DNA from: an uncultured Alphaproteobacteria bacterium
GTDB taxonomy: Bacteria > Pseudomonadota > Alphaproteobacteria > UBA8366 > JADFVY01
Length of the DNA stretch: 39,353 bases
Assembly (NCBI GenBank): GCA_947259105.1
Contig: CAMYKU010000057.1
Location: 1 to 39,353, forward strand
Reading direction: 5' to 3'
Every line of letters starts with the position of its first letter. Positions within the stretch are counted from its first letter, which is position 1. The position numbers and the translations under genes are program-made. The notes beneath the pieces are model-generated. The model ran no database searches. It was not told the origin of the DNA and saw only the letters and a program-made list of their open reading frames with translations. This document shows, in pieces, positions 7,094 through 16,000 of the stretch.

Positions 7094-7909
7094 ATGACGA
7101 TGCGCCTGCTTCTTCTGGCTGTGTTGTGCGTGTGGGCGGTGCCGCCGGCCCCGGCCCTGGCGCAACCGCAAACACCGACCGCGAGCCGCTGCATTGCCTT
7201 CGTCGAGGGCCCGCCGCGTATCCTGCCCGCCGCGCTGCCGGCCGCCGTTGTCGTGCCGGAGGTCGAGATCACCTATGTGACGCATTCGACCTTCCGCCTG
7301 CGCAGCCCCGCGGGCGTTGTCATCGCCACCGACTTTGCCGGCTACTTCGGCGCCGGCGAACCGCCGCACGTCGCCACCATGAACCACGCGCACGAGACCC
7401 ACTACACCGACTATCCCGACCCGGCGATCAAGCATGTGCTGCGCGGCTGGAACCCGGCGGGGGACGGCCCGGCGAAGCACCACCTGGTCCTCGACGACGT
7501 GCTGGTGCGCAACGTCTCCACCGACATCCGCAGCTGGGGTGGGCTGGTCGAGGCCGACGGCAACTCGATCTTCATCTACGAAACGGCGGATCTGTGCATC
7601 GGCCATCTCGGCCATCTGCACCACATGCCGACGCGCGACCAGTTCGCCCGGATCGGCCGGCTCGACATCGTCTTCGCGGCGGTCGACGGGGGCCTGACGC
7701 TCGACCACCCGACGATGATCGCGGTGCTCAAGGAACTGCGCGCCAGCCTCGTCATCCCGATGCATTATTTCGGCCGTGGCTCGCTGGAGGCGTTCCTGGT
7801 CGGCATGTCCTCCGAGTTCGAGATCCGGGTGCACGATTCGGCGACGACGACGGTGACGCTCCCCGGCCTGCCGCGCCGCCCCACCGTGCTGGTGCTCCCA
7901 GGCTATTGA
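7094..7909 (+). CDS. Secreted metallo-beta-lactamase-fold hydrolase
   Basis: A 271-residue protein with a signal peptide (MTMRLLLLAVLCVWAVPPAP, probable cleavage after ALA at about 23). The body is a metallo-beta-lactamase fold of the UlaG-like type. It has a strand-rich start (ITYVTHSTFRLRSPAGVVIA), a His cluster NHAHETH, later GHLGHLHH, then DGGLTLDH and a final IPMHYFG. The usual HxHxDH motif reads HAHETH, with Thr for the metal-binding Asp, so one metal site may be altered. Family members hydrolyse lactones, phosphoesters or beta-lactams; the substrate here is unknown. A lipoprotein gene begins 16 bp downstream and probably shares its transcript. Confidence 0.85.
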   Translation: MTMRLLLLAVLCVWAVPPAPALAQPQTPTASRCIAFVEGPPRILPAALPAAVVVPEVEITYVTHSTFRLRSPAGVVIATDFAGYFGAGEPPHVATMNHAHETHYTDYPDPAIKHVLRGWNPAGDGPAKHHLVLDDVLVRNVSTDIRSWGGLVEADGNSIFIYETADLCIGHLGHLHHMPTRDQFARIGRLDIVFAAVDGGLTLDHPTMIAVLKELRASLVIPMHYFGRGSLEAFLVGMSSEFEIRVHDSATTTVTLPGLPRRPTVLVLPGY

Positions 7910-7925
7910 GCGGGGTCGGGTGGAT

Positions 7926-8315
7926 ATGAGGAACGGCTATCCGCTTGTGAGAAGCGCGATCGTATCGACGCTGGCACTGCTTGCGCTATCCGGCTGCGGT
8001 GCCATGACGGGGGACGGGGCGCTGGACGTAGGCTACGAACCTTCCGATGCCATGAAGCTGGTCGTGGCCGCGGACGGCATAGACCGGTCCGAAGCCGCCG
8101 TGATCGCGTGGGCGTATTTCGGCTCGAGGATCTCCGGATGCGGGTTCACCGGCGAACCCGAAAGCAACGACAAGCACTGGGTCACGCCCGTGTACTTCGG
8201 ATATGCCGGGGTTCCGATCGAGCCGATATTCATCGACAAGCAGACCGGCGCGGTCACTTGGCGCGATACGACGATCACCTTGGCACAGCTCGAAAAAGAC
8301 GTCGCGCACTGGTGA
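7926..8315 (+). CDS. Small lipoprotein of unknown function
   Basis: A 129-residue protein with a type II signal peptide: MRNGYPLVRSAIVSTLALLA followed by the lipobox LSGC, predicting Cys lipidation at about residue 24 and periplasmic membrane anchoring. The mature part includes SGCGFTGEPESNDKHWVTPV and a closing strand set (EPIFIDKQTGAVTWRDTTIT) resembling a small PepSY/YpeB-like beta sheet; that resemblance is weak. A GTG at 7920 is an alternative start. It follows the metallo-hydrolase by 16 bp. Confidence 0.75.
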   Translation: MRNGYPLVRSAIVSTLALLALSGCGAMTGDGALDVGYEPSDAMKLVVAADGIDRSEAAVIAWAYFGSRISGCGFTGEPESNDKHWVTPVYFGYAGVPIEPIFIDKQTGAVTWRDTTITLAQLEKDVAHW

Positions 8316-8351
8316 ATTCGGCGGCGCAGGATTCGATCTCGTGACGCGCGC

Positions 8352-8379
8352 TTGACACCGTGACCACCTGGGCCACAAT
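8352..8379 (+). promoter_or_regulatory. Sigma-70-type promoter of the cytochrome c gene
   Basis: A perfect -35 TTGACA (8352-8357) is separated by 16 bp from CACAAT (8374-8379). Transcription would start at about 8386-8387, at or next to the ATG at 8387, implying a leaderless or nearly leaderless mRNA. No separate ribosome-binding site is visible. Confidence 0.5.
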
Positions 8380-8386
8380 CAGGGGC

Positions 8387-8725
8387 ATGCGGACATATGC
8401 CAGCCTGATCCTCGGTATCCTGTTCGCCGGGCTCGCCGGAATCGTGGCGGCGCCGGCGCAGGACCTGCCAGGCGATGCGGAAGCGGGGCAGGCCCTCGCG
8501 GTCGCGTTGTGCGCTGCCTGCCACGCGGTCGAGGAGGGCGCGCCGGACGCGGCGGCGGGCCAGCCCGCGGCCTTTCAGTCGCTCGCCGACGATCCGGCGA
8601 TGACGGCGCTGGCCCTGCGCGTGTTCATGCGCACGTCGCACCGCGACATGCCGAACCTGATCCTCACCGACACCGAATGCGACGATATCATCGTCTATAT
8701 CCTCGGCCTCCGCAGCGGGCGTTAA
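8387..8725 (+). CDS. Small periplasmic cytochrome c
   Basis: A 112-residue class I cytochrome c. A signal peptide (MRTYASLILGILFAGLAGIV, cleaved near AAPAQ) is followed by one haem-attachment motif CAACH and, near the C-terminus, a candidate axial Met in HRDMPNLILTD before the final helix (DDIIVYILGL). The protein is an electron carrier in the periplasm; its partner is unknown because no oxidase or dehydrogenase is adjacent. A GTG at 8360 in the same frame would add nine residues that do not look like part of a signal peptide. Confidence 0.88.
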   Translation: MRTYASLILGILFAGLAGIVAAPAQDLPGDAEAGQALAVALCAACHAVEEGAPDAAAGQPAAFQSLADDPAMTALALRVFMRTSHRDMPNLILTDTECDDIIVYILGLRSGR

Positions 8726-8823
8726 CCCGCCCGGACTCCAGCCCCCTCATCTGCCGTCTGGCGCCGCGCCGCCTGCCGTGCCATCATGGGCCGCCCATCC
8801 ACAAGCATCCCCGAGGCTCCGCC

Positions 8824-9309
8824 ATGCCGTCCTTCGATGTCGTGTCCCGCACCGAGCTTCCGGAAGTCGACAACGCCGTCCAGGGGGCGATGCGCGAGAT
8901 CGGCACGCGCTACGATTTCAAGGGCAGCAGCTGTTCGATCGCGCACGAAAACGGGGTCCTGACGCTGCACGCCGACGACGACTTCAAGCTGAAACAGGTG
9001 CAGGATCTGCTGCGCACCTACCTTGCCCGGCGCAAGCTCGACGCCGGCGCCTTCGACTTCGCCAAGCCCGAGCCGGCCTCGCACAACTCGCTGCGCCAGA
9101 CGGTAACGGTGCGCCAGGGCATCGAGCGCGAGATCGCCCAGAAGATCGTCAAGGCGGCGAAGGGCGAAAAGCTGAAGGTGCAGGTGGCGATCCAGGGCGA
9201 CGAGCTGCGCGTGTCGGGCAAGAAGCGCGACGATTTGCAGGCCGCGATCGCGCTGATCAAGGGCCTCGATATCGAGCAGCCCCTGCAATACGTGAACTTC
9301 CGCGACTGA
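8824..9309 (+). CDS. YajQ family nucleotide-binding protein
   Basis: A 161-residue protein aligned end to end with the YajQ/UPF0234 family: MPSFDVVSRTELPEVDNAV, TRYDFKGSS, then a second ferredoxin-like domain ending in GKKRDDLQAAIALIKGLDIE and PLQYVNFRD. YajQ proteins have two similar alpha/beta domains and bind tRNA or nucleotides; in some gammaproteobacteria a homologue binds cyclic di-GMP and modulates transcription. Which ligand applies here is unknown. It converges with the slyD-type gene. Confidence 0.96.
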   Translation: MPSFDVVSRTELPEVDNAVQGAMREIGTRYDFKGSSCSIAHENGVLTLHADDDFKLKQVQDLLRTYLARRKLDAGAFDFAKPEPASHNSLRQTVTVRQGIEREIAQKIVKAAKGEKLKVQVAIQGDELRVSGKKRDDLQAAIALIKGLDIEQPLQYVNFRD

Positions 9310-9316
9310 GCCTCAT

Positions 9317-9335
9317 GCCGTGGCGCCGCCACGGC
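9317..9335. terminator. Hairpin between convergent genes
   Basis: GCCGTGG (9317-9323) and CCACGGC (9329-9335) form a perfect seven-base stem with a five-base loop between the stops of yajQ and the slyD-type gene. It is placed as a bidirectional terminator, but neither strand has a clear T-tract. Confidence 0.5.
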
Positions 9336-9342
9336 GTCCCGG

Positions 9343-9771
9343 TCAGACGATCTCGACCAGCTCCACCTCGAACACCAGGTCCTCGCCGGCCAGCGGGTGG
9401 TTGGCGTCCATGGTGACGGTCTCGTCGGTGACCGCGGCGATGGTGACCACCATCTGCTGTCCGTCCGCGGTCGTCGCCTGCAGCCGGTTGCCGACGACGA
9501 GATTGATGTCCTCGGGGACGGCGTCCCGCGGCATCTCCTGTATTGCTTCCGGCTGGTGCTGTCCGTAGGCCTCGTCGGCCGCGACGGTGACGGTTTTGGT
9601 GCCGCCCACCGCCATGCCCTCGATCTCGCGGTCCAGGCCGGGAATGATCTGTCCGGAGCCGATCGTGAACTCCAGCGGGTCGCCGCCGGCCGACGAGTCG
9701 AATTCGCTGCCGTCGGTCAGCGTCCCGGTGTAGTGAATGCGGACGGTGTCGCCCGTCTTGGCCTCGCTCAT
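9343..9771 (-). CDS. FKBP-type peptidyl-prolyl isomerase, SlyD type
   Basis: A 142-residue cytosolic isomerase/chaperone. The N-terminal FKBP part (VRIHYTGTLTDGSEFDSSAG, FTIGSGQIIPGLDREIEGM) is interrupted after GEYDEAYG-like DEAYGQHQPEAI by the insert-in-flap chaperone domain (about residues 70-125), and FKBP resumes with DANHPLAGEDLVFEVELVE. SlyD proteins accelerate proline-limited folding. The His/Cys-rich metal-binding tail of E. coli SlyD is absent, as is usual outside enterobacteria. The start MSEAKTGD has GGAAGA upstream; longer in-frame versions look non-coding. Confidence 0.95.
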   Translation of the reverse strand: MSEAKTGDTVRIHYTGTLTDGSEFDSSAGGDPLEFTIGSGQIIPGLDREIEGMAVGGTKTVTVAADEAYGQHQPEAIQEMPRDAVPEDINLVVGNRLQATTADGQQMVVTIAAVTDETVTMDANHPLAGEDLVFEVELVEIV

Positions 9772-10021
9772 GGGTCTTCCTCTTCCGTTGGATGGCGCCT
9801 CGCACAACTGGCGACATCCCGAAAGCGGCCGACAGAATCTTCGCAAGAGCCTCGATAGGCCGTGGACCCTAGCACAGGCTTTTGCCCGGAGTCATGGGCG
9901 TGGCGGTACTTTTTTCGGTCGGTTTCCCGCAATCGATTCTCGGTAAGCTGGTACCGTCAGCGCGGCCCTGCCGGAGCCGCCGCGAGGTGCGCCGTGGTCT
10001 GGACGCCGGTGTAAGAGAGGC

Positions 10022-10516
10022 CTACTGCGCCGGCATGCCGGCCCAGCGGCCCTTGCGCGCGCTGCGGGCACTGGCTTCGGCCTTGTGATAGGCCTCGGCG
10101 CGATGGCTGCGTTCGCTGTCGCCACCGGGCACGTCGGCAAGAAGCACGGTGCGGTCGGCGATCACCCAGCCGGTCAGCAGCATCGCCGTGCCGAGATCGG
10201 TGTCGCCGGCCCGGCAGACCGCCGTTGTCCGGTCGAAACTGTCGACGACGCATTTCACGTTGGGGCCATGCCGGTAGAGCAGATCGTCAAGGGCGGTGCG
10301 CGCATAGAGGCCGGATTCGTTGGAACGCCCCATTCGGGGGGCCTCGATGCCCCATATCCGCAGCGTCTTTTGCGGATGGCCGGGACTGCCGATCTTGATG
10401 GTATCGCCGGTAATCGCGGCGGCCGTGCCGTTCACGAATTCGATCGCCCCGGCGGAAAGCGGGGCGCCGACGGAGAGCAGCATGGCAAGCAGGGCCAGTC
10501 GAACGGTGCGGAACAT
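10022..10516 (-). CDS. Secreted thermonuclease (SNase) family protein
   Basis: A 164-residue protein with a signal peptide (MFRTVRLALLAMLLSVGAPL, cleaved near AGA-IE) and a staphylococcal-nuclease OB fold. Expected active-site positions are present: Asp in TGDTIKIG, Arg in LRIWGIEAP, Glu in NESGLYART and Arg in FDRTTAVCRA. It should be a Ca2+-dependent nuclease outside the cytoplasm, though many alphaproteobacterial members are uncharacterised. The C-terminus HRAEAYHKAEASARSARKG is typical of the family. It ends a minus-strand run after the TRAP receptor gene, with about 90 bp between them. Confidence 0.88.
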   Translation of the reverse strand: MFRTVRLALLAMLLSVGAPLSAGAIEFVNGTAAAITGDTIKIGSPGHPQKTLRIWGIEAPRMGRSNESGLYARTALDDLLYRHGPNVKCVVDSFDRTTAVCRAGDTDLGTAMLLTGWVIADRTVLLADVPGGDSERSHRAEAYHKAEASARSARKGRWAGMPAQ

Positions 10517-10605
10517 TCGTAACGGGATATCGCAAAACCGGCCGGAAGACAAGCGCCCCGCAGGTTGGATGGCAAGCGCGCGGCTGGTGCCGGCTCTCCC
10601 CCCGC

Positions 10606-11532
10606 TCATCTTTCCTGCAAAAGCGCGAACATCTCCGCGCCGGACGACTCTTTCCACTCGTCGCGCAGGGGCCGGACGGCGTCCGCGAACAGCGCGTGTT
10701 CCGCCGGGGTCAGCTCGGCGATCTCGCAGCCCTCTTCCAGGATCGCCTGCCGTGCGATCTCCTCCTCGGCGACAGCCAACTCGCGCTGGCGGACGGTCGC
10801 CGCTGCAACGGCATTCTCCAGCGCCGTCTGCATCGCCGCCGGCATGGCCTCGAGGGCCGTGCGGTTCGCCAAGACGCCGCGCGAGATGTAGAAATGGTTG
10901 CTCAGCGTATGATAGCGGTGGAATTTGTGCACCCCGTAGGTCACGGTGTTGGCCAGCGGGTTCTCCTGCGCATCGATCGTCCCCGCGGTGATGCCCTCGA
11001 TGGCTTCGGTCAGGTCGATGCTGAGCGGCGTCGCGCCGAGCAGCTCGAAGGTCCGGGCCTGGATGCGGCTCGGCAACACGCGGATCCGCATGCCGGCGAG
11101 GTCGTCCGGCCGGCGCACCGGGCGCAGCCGGTTCGAGATATGCCGGAAGCCGTTCTCGAAAAAACCGAGCACGCGGTAGTTCACGCGGTCCTCGATGCAC
11201 CGCTTCAGGTGGTCGCCGAGCGCCCCGTCCATGGCGGCGCGGGCCTCATCGTTGTCGGCGAACAGGAACGGCAGGTCGACGAAGCCGAGCTCCGGGACCC
11301 GGTCGGTCAGGTAGCTGGTCGACTGGTAGACGACGGTCAGCACACCGGACTCGGCCAGCCACAGCACGTCCTCCGAGCGGTAGCCGAGATCCATCACGTT
11401 CCAGACGTATTTGACGTCCACCGCATCGCCGAACTCGGCCTCCATCGCGTCGCCGACCATCTTCAGCGCCCGGCTGTGCGTGGTCGAGGGCGGGCCGTAG
11501 CCGCCGAAGCGGATCTGCACGGGTTCGGTCAT
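10606..11532 (-). CDS. TRAP-type substrate-binding protein (DctP-like) without signal peptide
   Basis: A 308-residue DctP-type solute-binding protein. Family signatures include GFFENGFRHISNRLRPVRRP followed by DDLAGMRIRV (with the carboxylate-binding Arg), GATPLSIDLTEAIEGITAGT and DAQENPLANT. Such proteins bind organic acids in the periplasm for TRAP permeases. Here the reading frame starts at MTEPVQIRFGGYG with GGGGAG upstream, and an in-frame stop occurs soon upstream, so no signal peptide is encoded. No DctQ/DctM subunits are nearby; the gene follows an MFS permease by 81 bp. It may be a cytoplasmic binding protein or a gene that has lost its export signal. Confidence 0.9.
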   Translation of the reverse strand: MTEPVQIRFGGYGPPSTTHSRALKMVGDAMEAEFGDAVDVKYVWNVMDLGYRSEDVLWLAESGVLTVVYQSTSYLTDRVPELGFVDLPFLFADNDEARAAMDGALGDHLKRCIEDRVNYRVLGFFENGFRHISNRLRPVRRPDDLAGMRIRVLPSRIQARTFELLGATPLSIDLTEAIEGITAGTIDAQENPLANTVTYGVHKFHRYHTLSNHFYISRGVLANRTALEAMPAAMQTALENAVAAATVRQRELAVAEEEIARQAILEEGCEIAELTPAEHALFADAVRPLRDEWKESSGAEMFALLQER

Positions 11533-11613
11533 GGTGTTGGCTCCCCAAGGCGATTTCCGTTAGTAGCGCAACGATCTGGGCGCCTTGCCGCGGGCGTTCG
11601 ATCCATGGTCCCG

Positions 11614-12837
11614 CTACCGTTGCGCCGCGATCCGTAAGGGTGTGCGCGCCAGCGCCGCCAGGGCCGACGCGGCGAGGCAGTACAGTGCGCAGGCCGCGGC
11701 GACCGCCTCCACCGAATAGCCCCGGTCGAACAGCACGCCCATCACCGCGGGGGCGAGGCCGGTGGAGAACACCATGGCCGCGCCGACGAAGGATTTGATC
11801 GCGCCGAGATGCGCCGTGCCGTACAGCTCCGGCCACAGCGCGCCGCCCAGGACGAAGGAGATGCCGGTGCCGAGCCCGAGCAGCGCCAGGAAGACCGGCG
11901 CCGCCGCCGGCGCCTCGCCCAGCGCCAGCGCGATGCAGGACAGCGCGATCGGCGCCAGGAACACAGGAATCAGGCGCCGTGCCGACAGCCGGTCGACCAG
12001 CGGGCCCGCGGCCACCGTCGCGGCCACCGAGGCCACCGCGAAGACGGTGAACGAGCCGGCGATCAGGCCCAGGGACCAGCCCTTCGACTCGGCCAGATGG
12101 ACCTGGTGGAAGACGAGGCCGGTGAAGATCGCCGGCGGCGCCAGCAGGGCGGGCAGACGCAGCCACAGCCCCGCATCGCGCAGCGCCGTGCCCAGCGTGC
12201 TGTCGCCCCGGCCTTCCGCCGCCGCCGCGGCACGGCGGGCCTTCAGCGCGTCGTCGCGCGCGCCATGGCCCTTCAGCAGCACGAACACCAGCGGCGCCAG
12301 CGCCAGCAGGACGAGGCCGGAAACCACCCAGACCTCGCGCCAGCCCGCCGCCGCGAGCCCGGCGACCACCAGCAACGGCAGCACGAACTTGCCCGCCGGC
12401 AGCCCCAGCACCGCGACGCCGAGGGCACGGCCCCGCTCGGCCTCGAAATAGCGGGCCATGGCGGTTCCCGCGGTGTGGCCGGCGAGGCCCTGGCCGAACA
12501 GCCGCAGCCCGAACAGCGCAACCGCCAGGGCGCCCACGCTCCATACCGCGCCCATCAGCAGGCTCACCCCGGCGAGCCCGGCCATCACGGCGGCCGCGAA
12601 GACCGGCAGCGGCGCCCGGTCGATCAGCCGGCCGGCCCAGACCAGGGTGGCCGCGCTGGCCAGCGTCGCGGCCGCGTAGATCGTGCCGAACGCGCCGTGC
12701 GAGAGGCCGAACGCCGACCGGAGCTCACCGCCGAACAGCGCGATATAGAAGGTCTGCCCGGCGCTGGAGCAGAAATACATGAAGAAGCCGAAGCCGATCA
12801 GCCGTCCATGTGCGCGCAGGAAGGAAAGCGGAAGCAT
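11614..12837 (-). CDS. MFS transporter
   Basis: A 407-residue protein with about 12 hydrophobic segments in two six-helix halves, and the MFS motif-A-like loop between helices 2 and 3 (AGRLIDRAPLPVF) and again in the second half (AGPLVDRLSARRLIP). The long middle loop (RARRDDALKARRAAAAAEGR-like) is cytoplasmic. It resembles monocarboxylate-type (OFA-like) permeases, but the substrate is not determinable. It probably forms an operon with the TRAP-type binding protein downstream, an unusual pairing. Start at MLPLSFLRAHGRL. Confidence 0.88.
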   Translation of the reverse strand: MLPLSFLRAHGRLIGFGFFMYFCSSAGQTFYIALFGGELRSAFGLSHGAFGTIYAAATLASAATLVWAGRLIDRAPLPVFAAAVMAGLAGVSLLMGAVWSVGALAVALFGLRLFGQGLAGHTAGTAMARYFEAERGRALGVAVLGLPAGKFVLPLLVVAGLAAAGWREVWVVSGLVLLALAPLVFVLLKGHGARDDALKARRAAAAAEGRGDSTLGTALRDAGLWLRLPALLAPPAIFTGLVFHQVHLAESKGWSLGLIAGSFTVFAVASVAATVAAGPLVDRLSARRLIPVFLAPIALSCIALALGEAPAAAPVFLALLGLGTGISFVLGGALWPELYGTAHLGAIKSFVGAAMVFSTGLAPAVMGVLFDRGYSVEAVAAACALYCLAASALAALARTPLRIAAQR

Positions 12838-13072
12838 CTCCCGGTTCTACGCCGGCCCGGGCAGGACGGGAAGGCGAATTCGATGTCCCGCCGCCGGCGA
12901 AGAGTACGATCGGGATTTTCCGCTGCCAACATAGTAGTCGTGGGTCTGCACACCACTACATCTTGTATTCGGGAGGGTGATAACAGGAATGCGCCCGCCG
13001 ATATTTAATTTTTATTAACAAAGATATTGATATAAACTACTGATTCGTCACGGATTCATATAGGGACGAGGG

Positions 13073-16000
13073 ATGAGTTCCAACGTCACGAAGCTGCCGC
13101 ACGCCGAGCACAAGGGAATCGCCCCGCATCCGCTGTCGCTCCAGGCGGCGATGGAGCGGGCCGCCGAGGCGCGCCTGAAGACGGCGCTGATAGCCGGCGG
13201 CGTCAGCGTCGTCTGGATCCTGCTCTGCCTGATCTACGCGTTCGGCCATATCGGCGGCGAGACGCTGGCCGGGCTGGCGCCGCACGAGGCCGGTGCGGCG
13301 GCCGCGGGGATCGCCATGCCGCTGGTCGTGCTGTGGCTGGTCGTCCTGTATCTGCGCCGGGGCGGCGAGTTGCGCGAACATACCGAAATGCTGCGCGCGC
13401 AGCTGGAGCTCCTGACCTACCCGCCCGAGGATGCGGAAAGCCGGGTGCGCGTGGTCACCGACTCGCTGCGCAGCCAGGCCGAGGCGCTGGACCGCGTCAC
13501 CGATACCGCGACGATCCAGATGGAGAAGCTCTCCAAGACGCTGGGCGGGCGCACCGAAGCGCTGGCCGCGGTGTCCGAGAAGGCGACCGGCGAGGCGCAG
13601 ACGATCAGCGACCTGCTGGAGCGCCATACGCGAATGCTGGCCGACCTCGCCGACCGGTTCCATGCGCGCGAAGACCATTTGCGCCAGACGGTCCAGAAAC
13701 AGGCGGAGGATATGAGCGCGGCGACCGACAGCGCGCTGACCCATTCCGAGGATATGCGCCAGGCGATGCGCACACAGATCGGCGATATGCTGAAGGCGTC
13801 GGAGGCGGCGGCGACCCAGGCCCAGGAGATCGGCGGCCTGTTCCGCGACTATACCGGGCAACTGGACGAAGCGGCGGCGGCGGCGAAGGAAAACGCGAGC
13901 AGCATCGAGCGCTCGCTGGTCGAAACCTCGACCCACCTGCATGAGGTGACGCAGCGCACGGCGCAGCAGGCGGATGCCGCGGTCGAGAGTCTCGAGGAGC
14001 GCGGCAAGACGTTCGCCAGCGAACTGGAGCGGGCGATCAACACACAGATCGTCGCGCTGTCCGAGGCGTCGAAGCGCAGCGCCGGATTCCTCGACAGCCT
14101 CACCGGCAATCTGTCCAAGAAGATTTCCGGCGTCACGGAGGCCATGGAACATGCTCTGAGCAGCCAGCAGATCGCCCTCAACGTCTTCATGGAGAAGGCG
14201 ACGGCCAACGTGAAGGAGATCGGCGCGAGCCTCGACGAACAGACCGGCGAGGTCGCGAGCCGGCTCGATGCGGCGCTGGCGCAACGGGCGTCCGAGCTGG
14301 CGGGCGTGGTCCAGCGAAGCCAGGACCAGGTCGAGGAACTGGCGGCGGTCATGCGCGGCCAGATCGAGGATTTGACGGAGGCCGGAAAGCACAGCTTCCA
14401 GCAGGTGGAGTTGCTGAACGACGCGCTGCGGGAGCGTTCGGAGGGGTTGAACGCGACCGCCGAAGACCTGAGCGAGAAAGCGGCGAGGGTCGAGGAGCTG
14501 AGCGGCGAGCACGCGCGGCAGCTTGCCATCGCCAGCGACGAGACGACGAAGCAGGTCACCGTCCTCGGCCATCTGCTGCACGGGCAGACCGAGGAGCTGC
14601 TTGCGGCGTCGACCCTGACCACCGAGCGGGCGGAATCCGTGAGCGAGGCGCTGCAGCGCCAGTCCCGCGAACTGGCCGGCGCGGCCGAGCGCTCGGCGAG
14701 TCAGACGGCCGAATTCGAGGCGCTGATCGCGGCCCGCATGGTCGAGCTGCGGGATACGATGGAGGCCGGCGCCCGGTCCTATACCGAGTCGGTCGGCCCG
14801 GCCGCCGAGCAGGCCCGCGGCATGACGGACGTGCTGCACCAGCAGACCCGCATGCTGAACGAGGCCTCGGAGACGGCCGCGCGCCAGGCCAAGACGATCG
14901 CGTCGCTGCTGGGCCGCGAGAGCGAGGCGTTGCGCTCGATCGCCGACGTATCGACGGGCCAGGCGCAGGAGATCCGTGTGGCGATGCACGAAAGCGTCGA
15001 GGGCATGGCGCGGCAAACGACCCAGGCAACGGCCGACGCCGCGCGAATCCGCGAGTCGATGCGCGACGCGGCGCGCGAGAACCGCGAGGAGATGGAACGC
15101 AGTTCGGAACAGGCCGCCGCCGACGCCGCGCGGATCCGCGACACGCTGCGCGAGGAAAGCCGCGACCTTGCGCGCCTCGCCGACGTGATCGGGCAGCGCG
15201 CACACACGGTGGCGACACTGGTCGGACAGCATACCGACGCGCTCAGTACGGCCGCAGAGACCAGTGAGCAGCGCGCCGAGGACGTCGGGCGCAGCGTGAA
15301 GCATCTCACCGAACAGCTCGTCGACGCGGCCGAGCGCGTGACCGTGCGGATCGGCGAGGCGGGCCAGGGCTTCGCCGCGCAATCCACCACGCTCAACGAT
15401 TCGGCCCGCACGGCACTCGGCCTCATCGACGAGGTCACCGAACGATTCCGCAGGCAGGCCGACATCCTGAGCGAGCGCGCCCAGCATGCCGGCGGCCACG
15501 TGGATGCGACCGCGGCCTCGGTACGCCAGCATGCCGAGGAACTGGCGCACGCGGTATTGTCGGCAGCCGACGGACTGCGCAGCATCGGCGATGCATTCGC
15601 CAGCCACAGCGGCAACCTGAGCGGCACCGCCGAGCAGGTGTCCGGCCGCATCTCGCTGCTGACCGAACAGTTCCGCACGCAGTCGCAGAGCCTCGACCAC
15701 GCGGTCGAGGTGGCCGGCCGCCAGATCGACAAAGCCGGCACGACGCTTGGCCGCCAGCGCGAGATGCTGGAGGCGGTGACCGCACGAACGGTCGACCAGG
15801 TCGCCGACATCGGCAAGGACATGCACGAGCACAGCGGCACGCTGCTGCGCACGCTGGAAGAGGCGATGGTTCGGGCCGACCGGGCCGGCAGCGCCTTCGA
15901 TGAGCAGGCAACGCGCATGATTCGCGCCGCCGACCGTGCCGAAGCGCGCGCCAAGGAGTTCAAGACGCAGGAGCAGGGGCTGCGCCGCGACCTGTTCCTC

